Assembly (NCBI GenBank): GCA_964404035.1 | Contig: CAYOIT010000136.1 | Span: 1 to 12,395, forward strand | Length of the DNA stretch: 12,395 bases | Source of the DNA: CAMBRF01 sp964404035 | Lineage (GTDB): Bacteria > Verrucomicrobiota > Kiritimatiellia > CAIKKV01 > CAITUY01 | Direction of reading: 5' to 3' | Shown: positions 6,344-12,395 of the stretch, one piece after another | How positions within the stretch are numbered: the first letter of the stretch is position 1 | Layout: each line of letters starts with the position of its first letter | Program-made: the position numbers and the translations under genes | Notes under the pieces: generated by a model | The model's input: only the letters and a program-made list of their open reading frames with translations | Databases searched by the model: none | Told to the model about the DNA's origin: nothing

Positions 6344-7387
6344 GTGAAAGTCAAACAGGTCATTATTACCGGACAGAACCAGGTGGAATTGCAGCCGCGC
6401 GAGTTGGGCGAGGCGCTCAAGCCGGATGAGATGCTCGTGCGTACCGAGTGGACGTTTATCAGTGCCGGTACCGAACTGGCGAACTACACCGGGAAGGAAC
6501 CCGATGTCTTTGTGCCGGGCGCCTGGTGCGCCTATCCCTGGAACTCGGGCTATGCCAATGTCGGGACCGTGCAGGCCGTGGGCGAGAACGTCAAGCGGTT
6601 CAAGGTTGGTGACCGCGTGTTCTCGACGGGGGCGCACTCCTCTTACGTGAAGATCAACCAGAATTCCCTGGTGGTGCCGTTGCCGGCGGGCCTGGATCCC
6701 TGTGTAGCGGTGGCCTCGCGCATGGCCGGAGTCAGCACTTCGGCGGTGGTGATGGCGGAGCTGAGGTTACACCCGTGGGTGGTCGTGTTCGGGCTGGGCC
6801 TTGTGGGCAACCTGGCGGCGCAGGCGTTCGGGATTATCGGCGGGCGGGTGATCGGCGTGGATCCGGTAGCCAGCCGGCGAAAACTGGCCGAACAGTGCGG
6901 CGTCCGGTGGACCGTGGGCGGATCGGCCGAGGAGGCGCAAAAGGCGATTGTCGAGATCACGGGCGGGTGCATGGCCGATATTGCGGTCGAGGCCACGGGG
7001 CTGACGCCGGTTGTATTGCAGGCGATCAAGGCGACGGCGGATGTTGGCCAGGTGGTCCTGCTCGGATCGCCGCGGGCGCCCTTCCAGGGCGATCTCACGC
7101 CGGCCTTCAAAGAGATTCATCTGCGCTATCTCACCGTGCGCGGCGCGCTCGAATGGTGCCCTCCGACCTACACGCCCTTGAGTTCCCAGAAGGGGCGGAC
7201 CTTCCCGATTTCCTCGCTCTATGAAAAGCAGATGATGATCTTCGACTGGGTCTTAAACGGCCAGATGAAGTTGAGTCCCCTGATCACGCACCGGTTGCCC
7301 CCCTCGCAGATCAAGCAAGCCTACGAAGGTTTGTTGCGCGAGTCGGAAACCTACGTCGGCGTGGCGTTGGATTGGAGCCGGGAGTAG
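6344..7387 (+). CDS. MDR-family NAD(P)-dependent dehydrogenase lacking zinc ligands
   Basis: The protein has 347 residues and the fold order of medium-chain dehydrogenases (alcohol, sorbitol and threonine dehydrogenase relatives). An N-terminal GroES-like domain contains NVGTVQAVGENVKRFKVGDRV. A Rossmann domain follows with VFGLGLVGNLAAQ (G150, G152, G155). D173 in GVDP at the end of the second strand favours NAD(H) over NADP(H). Zinc enzymes have Cys before GTD; here the segment is ISAGTEL with A41 at that place. The catalytic His and the four-cysteine structural lobe are also not visible, so it probably works without zinc. The start is GTG 6344, because AAGGGAGAGA (6331-6340) is a strong ribosome binding site just upstream; the in-frame ATG at 6317 lies before that site. 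The next gene starts 70 bases downstream on the same strand, suggesting co-transcription with the alpha-mannosidase. The substrate is unknown; a sugar or polyol is an inference from the neighbours. Confidence 0.8.
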   Translation: MKVKQVIITGQNQVELQPRELGEALKPDEMLVRTEWTFISAGTELANYTGKEPDVFVPGAWCAYPWNSGYANVGTVQAVGENVKRFKVGDRVFSTGAHSSYVKINQNSLVVPLPAGLDPCVAVASRMAGVSTSAVVMAELRLHPWVVVFGLGLVGNLAAQAFGIIGGRVIGVDPVASRRKLAEQCGVRWTVGGSAEEAQKAIVEITGGCMADIAVEATGLTPVVLQAIKATADVGQVVLLGSPRAPFQGDLTPAFKEIHLRYLTVRGALEWCPPTYTPLSSQKGRTFPISSLYEKQMMIFDWVLNGQMKLSPLITHRLPPSQIKQAYEGLLRESETYVGVALDWSRE

Positions 7388-7398
7388 CGGTCAGGGCG

Positions 7399-7449
7399 CC
7401 GTTCCAACCTGCTCTGACGGCGCAGTAGAGGCTTGAATCGTTGGAACGG
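7399..7449. promoter_or_regulatory. Perfect 10-bp inverted repeat before the GH38 start
   Basis: CCGTTCCAAC (7399-7408) and GTTGGAACGG (7440-7449) are exact reverse complements separated by 31 bases, inside the 70-base gap between the dehydrogenase and the first GH38 gene. The right arm overlaps the only ribosome-binding-like bases (around ACGGGA, 7446-7451) before ATG 7458. In RNA the stem could therefore hide the translation start; in DNA it could be a spaced operator. Confidence 0.4.
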
Positions 7450-7457
7450 GACGAACC

Positions 7458-9932
7458 ATGGATGCTGGGATTGACCATACACGCAGACTGCATCTGATCT
7501 GTAACGCCCATCTGGATCCGGCGTGGCAGTGGGACTGGCAATCGGGGGCTGCGGAAACGCTGTCCACCTTTCGCACGGCGGCCGACCTGTGCGAGACGTT
7601 CGACGACTTCATTTTCTGCCACAACGAGTCGCTGCTCTACGAGTGGGTGGAGCAGTTTGAACCCGCGCTGTTCGCCCGTATTCGCAAGCTGGTCGCCAAG
7701 GGCAAGTGGCACATCATGGGTGGCTGGTATTTGCAGCCCGACTGCAACATGCCCAGCGGCGAAAGCATCGTGCGGCAGATTCTAACCGGCAAGCAGTACT
7801 TCAAAGACAAGTTCGGCGTGGAGGCGACGACCGCGATGAACGTGGACTCCTTTGGGCATTCGCGCGGTCTGGTGCAGATCCTGGCGCAAAGCGGGTACGA
7901 CAGCTACCTGATCGGCCGTCCGGGCAAGACGCGAGGCATGGAGTTTGACGGCGAAGAGTTCACTTGGGTGGGGCTGGACGGATCGGAGATCATGGTCAAG
8001 CGCGTGCGGCGCGGCTATGGGACGCGCGTCGATGCCGCGATGCCCGCGCTGGAGGAGTGGCTGAAGCAGACCCCCCCGTTTACCGTGGAGACGTTTTGCT
8101 GGGGCGTTGGAGATCATGGCGGCGGCGCGTCACGGCAGGACCTGAAGGCCCTGTCGCGCTTCCTTGCCAAGCCGCATGATGGCGAGATCCGGCATTCCAC
8201 GCCTGAGGCGCTCTTTGCGGATTTGCAGGCCGAACGCGCCTCGATGCCGCGCTTTGCCAACGAATTGAACCCGGATTTCCCCGGGTGTTACACGTCGATG
8301 GTGCGCGTGAAGCAGAAACATCGGCGCCTGGAGAACGAGATCTATTCCCTGGAGAAGATGGCCATGGCGGGGACTTGTCAGGGGCTTCAGATGTACCCGG
8401 CCGAGGCGCTGAATCAGGCCACGCGGGCACTGATGTTCAGTCAGTTCCACGACATGCTGCCCGGTTCGGGCCTCCAGGATGTGGAAGAGCATACGCTGCA
8501 GCTGCTGGACTTTGGCCTCGAGCTGACCGGACGTGAAAAGGCGCGCTCATTCTTCGCGCTGTGCGCCGGGCAGTCGCCCGCGCGGCAGGACAATCCGCCC
8601 ATTCTGGTGTTCAACCCTCATCCGTTTCCTGTCGATGAGTTGGTGGAGTGCGAATTCCACCTGCATGATTTTAACTGGCGAGGGACCTTCTTTAACGCGG
8701 AACTGTTCTGCCGGGGCCGTAAGACGCCGTGTCAGATCGAGCGTGCGCGGGCCAACGCCACGTTGGATTGGGCCAAGCGAACGGTGTTCCCGGCGCGGCT
8801 GCAACCGGGCATGAACCGGTTTGACACCAAGCTGGAGGAACTGAAACACAAGCCGCCCGTTATGTTGAAGGCTGAGAAGGGGCTGATTCGCTTCAAGTCT
8901 GACGAACTGCAGGTGACGGTCAACACGCGCACCGGCCTGGTCGATCGCTTGCGGATCAAAGGACGCGACATTCTGGCGAAGCACGCGTTCGTGCCGGCCG
9001 TGCTGGAGGATCACGCGGACCCCTGGTCGCTGATGCAGCCAAGGCAAGCGGGCAGGGTGGTGGGCAAGTTCGCCCTGCTTCCCGCCGAAGCCGGCACCGG
9101 ATTCTCCGCGGTGCCCAAGGCGTTGCCGTCCGTGCGCATCATCGAAGATGGACCCGTGCGCTCGGTCATCGAGGTTGTGATGGGCTATGGGGCCTCGCGC
9201 CTGTGCCTGCAGTATAAACTGCCCAAGCAGGGCTCCGAATTCGAGGTTGCCGTACGGGTTATATGGAATGAGACGTTGAAGATGCTGAAACTCGTCGTGC
9301 CGCTGGCCCGTCCCGTGGAGCGTTGCGTCGGGCAGACGATGTTTGGCGTTCAGGATGCCCCTGTCAACGGTGACGAAATCGTGACGCAGAAGTGGCAGGC
9401 CGTCATCTCTGACAGCGCCGATCGGGCGCTGACGTGCATTGACGATGGAGTGTACGGGTCGGATGTGACGCAAGGTGCGTTGCGCCTGACGCTGCTGCGC
9501 TCGCCGTCCTATTCCAATCAGTCCCCAAATGCGACGGCGCCGGATCGACACAACCCGGTCATCGACCAGGGCGAACGGTGCTTCCGCTTCTGGTTTAACG
9601 CCGGGCCGGTTGACGACCGGTTGGAGCGCATCGATCGCGAAGCGCTGGTGAAGAACGAGCGGCCGTATGCGCTGTCCTTCTTTCCGCCGGGAACCGGCAT
9701 CAAACCGAAACCCTTTGCCGTGCTCACCGATAAGGTGATTCAGATGTCCGCGGCCAAGCCCTCGGAAAAGGGCAAGGACGTCATCGTGCGGCTGTTCAAT
9801 CCCACGGCGCAGAAACGCTCCAGCACGCTGCAGTTGCCCTGGATGCCCCTGGCGGTGGCTGTGGAACTGAAGCCTTTCGCCCTCAAGACCCTGCGCATCG
9901 GGAAGGATAAGAAGGTCGTCGAAACGGATCTG
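7458..9932 (+). CDS. GH38 alpha-mannosidase (3' end lost in assembly gap)
   Basis: The visible 825 residues cover nearly the whole enzyme. GH38 is a family of zinc-dependent, retaining exo-alpha-mannosidases. The expected metal and catalytic residues are present: H18 and D20 in NAHLDPAW, nucleophile D130 in NVDSFGHS, H220 in GVGDHGGG, and H331 in QFHDMLPGSG. A helical middle domain (about 275-345) and a long C-terminal beta-sandwich region follow. The last bases before the gap encode LKPFALKTLRI and VVETDL, which resembles the very end of these proteins, so probably only a few residues are missing. The ATG at 7458 leads straight into the first catalytic strand and there is no signal peptide, suggesting a cytoplasmic enzyme acting on imported oligosaccharides or mannosyl conjugates. 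It is closer to bacterial ~860-900-residue GH38 enzymes than to the MAN2C1-type protein after the gap. The translation past 9932 is not real. Confidence 0.9.
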
Positions 9933-10032
9933 NNNNNNNNNNNNNNNNNNNNNNNNNNNNNNNNNNNNNNNNNNNNNNNNNNNNNNNNNNNNNNNNNNNN
10001 NNNNNNNNNNNNNNNNNNNNNNNNNNNNNNNN
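9933..10032. other. Assembly gap of 100 N
   Basis: Exactly 100 undetermined bases usually stand for a scaffold gap of unknown size. The true sequence must hold the stop of the first GH38 gene and, if the join is correct, the start and roughly 100 or more N-terminal codons of the second. The real gap would then be at least about 300 bases. Any frame translated across it is an artefact. Confidence 0.95.
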
Positions 10033-12395
10033 ACCCCTTCGGCCCGCGGCGGTGAGGCGATTTCCGTGTGGGCCGACGCCGGCTGCAATGACCTGTTCGG
10101 TGAGCTGAGGGAAAACGGCGCCGTTAAAGAGGCGTGCATCGCCACCTGCAACGAGGCGCTGCGCGCCCTGTATTTCGATTTTGAGGTGCTGCTCGATTTT
10201 CTCAGATCCCTGCCCGAGAGCGAGCCGCGCGCCCGCCAGATTCTCGAGGCGCTCAAGGATGTCGAGCACCTGCTGAGCCGGGGAGCGCCGCAAATCGCCG
10301 AAGAGGCCCGTCGGCGCCTGCGGCCGCTGCTGGCCCGGCTCGGAGGCGATCCTGCTCTGCGCATCAGCGCCGTCGGTCATGCCCACATGGATCTGGCCTG
10401 GCTGTGGCCGATCCGCGAAACCATCCGCAAAGGCGCCCGGACCTTCGCCACCGCCCTCGCCAACATCGAAAAATACCCCAGTTATGTATTCGGCGCCAGC
10501 CAACCTCAGTATTTCCTGTGGATGAAACAGCACTATCCGGCATTGTTCGCCAGGATCCGGGCCGCCGTGGCCGCCGGGCGGATCGAGCCGCAGGGAGTCA
10601 TGTGGGTCGAAGCCGACACCAACATCTCTGGTGGCGAGGCGCTGGTGCGCCAGGTGTTACAGGGCCGGCGTTTCTTCCGCGAGGAATTTGACGTGGACGT
10701 GCGTTACCTGTGGCTACCCGACGTGTTCGGTTACAACGGCAACCTGCCGCAGATCCTCAAGCGCGCCGGGGTGGAGGTCTTCGCCACGCAGAAGCTCTCG
10801 TGGAGCCTGATCAACCGTTTTCCGCACCACTCGTTCGTGTGGCAAGGCATTGATGGTTCAACCGTGCTGGCGCACCTGTTCCCGGAGGACACCTATAACA
10901 GCCCCGGTCTGCCGCGTTCCGTGCGCAAAATTGAGCAAAACTACCGCGACAGTGGTGTTTCGGAGCACGCCCTGATGGTCTTCGGCATCGGCGATGGCGG
11001 CGGTGGCCCCGGCGAAGAGCACCTGGAACGTCTGGACCGTATCGCCAACCTGGAAGGGCTCAGTCCGGTACGCCAGGAATGGGCCGCGGCGTTCTTCGCG
11101 CAGTGGCGTCAGGAAAGCGATCGTTTCGCCACTTGGGTTGGCGAGTTGTACCTGGAACGCCACCAGGGCACCCTCACCACCGAGGCGCGTAACAAGTACT
11201 ACAACCGCAAGCTCGAATTGGGTCTGCGAGAAGTGGAATGGAGCGCCGTGCAGTCGGGCCTGCTGTTCCAGGCGGATTATCCCGCCGAATGGCTGCGCGA
11301 CACCTGGCGCGAGGTGCTGCTCTACCAGTTCCACGACATCCTGCCGGGGTCGTCCATTAAACGCGTTTACGACGAAAGCGTGGCGCGCTACCAGGCGATG
11401 GATCAGGAAGTGGAAAATCGACTGACGCAAAACGATGCCCTGCTGGCCCGCCGTGTCTCCGTGGAAGGGGCGAAAGCCCCGGCGCTGATCCGGAATTCCC
11501 TTTCCTGGGAGCGCACCGAGTGGGTGCAGTGCGGCGGGCAATGGGCGAGGGCTACGGTCCCGTCGATGGGGTATGCCGTCATCGACCTGGCCGGTTCCAC
11601 CGTCCCATCCGGGATTACGGCTACCCCTCAGTCCCTCGAGAACGATGTCCTCAGAGTTGCCTTTGCGCCCGACGGTTCGATCGCCTCCCTTTGGGATAAA
11701 CGGTGCAACCGTGAGCTCATCCCCGCCGGGAGTTTTGCCAACCGCCTGGCAGTCTATACCGACCTGGGCGATGCGTGGGACTTTGCCATGGATTACGCTG
11801 AGCAGCCGCCGCGTTGGATGCAACTGGCCGCGGCCGAAGCCCGCATCGAAGGGCCGCGCGCCGTGCTCAAGCAGACCTACCGCCTGGGGCATTCCGAACT
11901 CGTCCAGGAAGTGACGCTGACGCTGGGCAGCCCGCGCCTTGACTTTGTTAGTCGGCTGCGGTGGCGTGAACCCCAGGCCATGCTGCGGACGTCCTTCCCG
12001 GTGAGCCTCCACGCCGATGAGGCCGCCTTTGACATCCAGTTTGGGCATATCAGGCGCGCCACGCACCGCAATACCACCTGGGATCTGGCACGCGATGAGG
12101 TGGCCGCCCACAAATGGGCGGATTTGTCTGAGGGCGATTACGGTGTGGCGCTGCTCAACGACTCGAAGTACGGTCACAAGGTCAAGGGTCACACCTTCGA
12201 CCTGAACCTGCTGCGCTCGGTGCCCTATCCCGGAGCGCGGGTCGCTACGGCCCCCGCGGATCCCGCCGAGCCCAACCATATTTACACGGACCAATGCGAT
12301 CACCGTTTCACCTATGCCTTGTACCCCCACCTCGGCGACCTGACGACCGGGCGAGTGCCGCAGGCGGCCTACGAACTGAACGTTCCCCTGCGCGT
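10033..12395 (+). CDS. GH38 alpha-mannosidase, MAN2C1-type (partial at both ends)
   Basis: Read from the first base after the gap, one frame stays open to the end of the window (787 complete codons); both the start and the stop are outside. Fragment residues 1-110 are a mostly helical N-terminal region, as in cytosolic MAN2C1-like enzymes. The catalytic domain follows: H118 and D120 in GHAHMDLAWLW, nucleophile D230 in WLPDVFGYNGNLPQI, and H434 in LLYQFHDILPGSS. The loop that reads GDHGGG in the other GH38 gene is GDGGGGP here, as is normal for the MAN2C1 branch. A beta-rich C-terminal half begins near ALIRNSLSWER and includes RLAVYTDLGDAWDF. Members are usually about 1,000-1,050 residues, so roughly 100 residues are missing at each end. 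The role is inferred as zinc-dependent hydrolysis of terminal alpha-mannose in the cytoplasm. It is a distant paralogue, not a copy, of the first GH38 gene. Adjacency depends on the scaffold join. Confidence 0.9.

Noticed and set aside
6007..6420. Leftward open frame of 137 residues in the GH65-dehydrogenase gap
   Set aside because: It runs through the palindromic repeats and into the start of the dehydrogenase and has no recognisable family.
8547..10364. 605-residue open frame on the minus strand spanning the N gap
   Set aside because: It is antisense to both GH38 genes, crosses undetermined bases, and its protein has the composition of a GC-rich shadow frame with no recognisable motif.
10858..12330. 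490-residue open frame on the minus strand
   Set aside because: It lies fully opposite the second GH38 gene, whose catalytic motifs fix the coding strand; long antisense frames are common in GC-rich DNA.

Overview
The window is GC-rich, densely coded bacterial DNA holding carbohydrate-active genes that nearly all read rightward. A run of exactly 100 N (9933-10032) marks a draft assembly, probably a metagenome-derived genome. The gene content (large propeller/CBM9-like protein, GH65, two GH38 alpha-mannosidases, zinc-less sugar-type dehydrogenase, decayed toxin-antitoxin pair, REP-like repeats) would fit a glycan-degrading bacterium of the Planctomycetota-Verrucomicrobiota-Chlamydiota group, such as Kiritimatiellota or Lentisphaerota. 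That placement is an impression from gene style, not a proof.

Layout. (1) 1-2463: 3' part of a large beta-propeller protein with an EF-hand-like calcium loop and a C-terminal CBM9/DOMON-like domain. (2) 2464-3287: a gene graveyard. It holds two tandem hairpins, a leftward antitoxin fused out of frame to the tail of a RelE/ParE toxin, one copy of a two-hairpin repeat, and a short relic of a paralogue of the first gene. (3) 3288-5939: a GH65 glycoside phosphorylase-type protein whose N-terminus is a shrunken, catalytically dead remnant of a beta-phosphoglucomutase (HAD) domain. (4) 5940-6343: a 404-base intergenic region packed with hairpins, including two inverted copies of the same repeat. 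(5) 6344-7387: an MDR dehydrogenase with an intact NAD-binding motif and no recognisable zinc ligands. (6) 7458-9932: a GH38 alpha-mannosidase running into the gap. (7) 10033-12395: a second, MAN2C1-type GH38 alpha-mannosidase, open at both ends, whose reading frame has no start codon in the window.

Working together (inference): the GH38 enzymes would release mannose from alpha-mannosides. GH65 would cleave an alpha-glucosyl disaccharide, most likely by phosphorolysis to beta-glucose 1-phosphate. The dehydrogenase would oxidise or reduce a released sugar or polyol. None of these four shows a signal peptide at its visible start, so they look cytoplasmic; the large propeller protein is the likely secreted or surface partner. 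No transporter or regulator is visible.

I see no completely new system. The most informative signals are evolutionary: the paralogue relic, the HAD pseudo-domain, the collapsed toxin-antitoxin pair and the repeat family.
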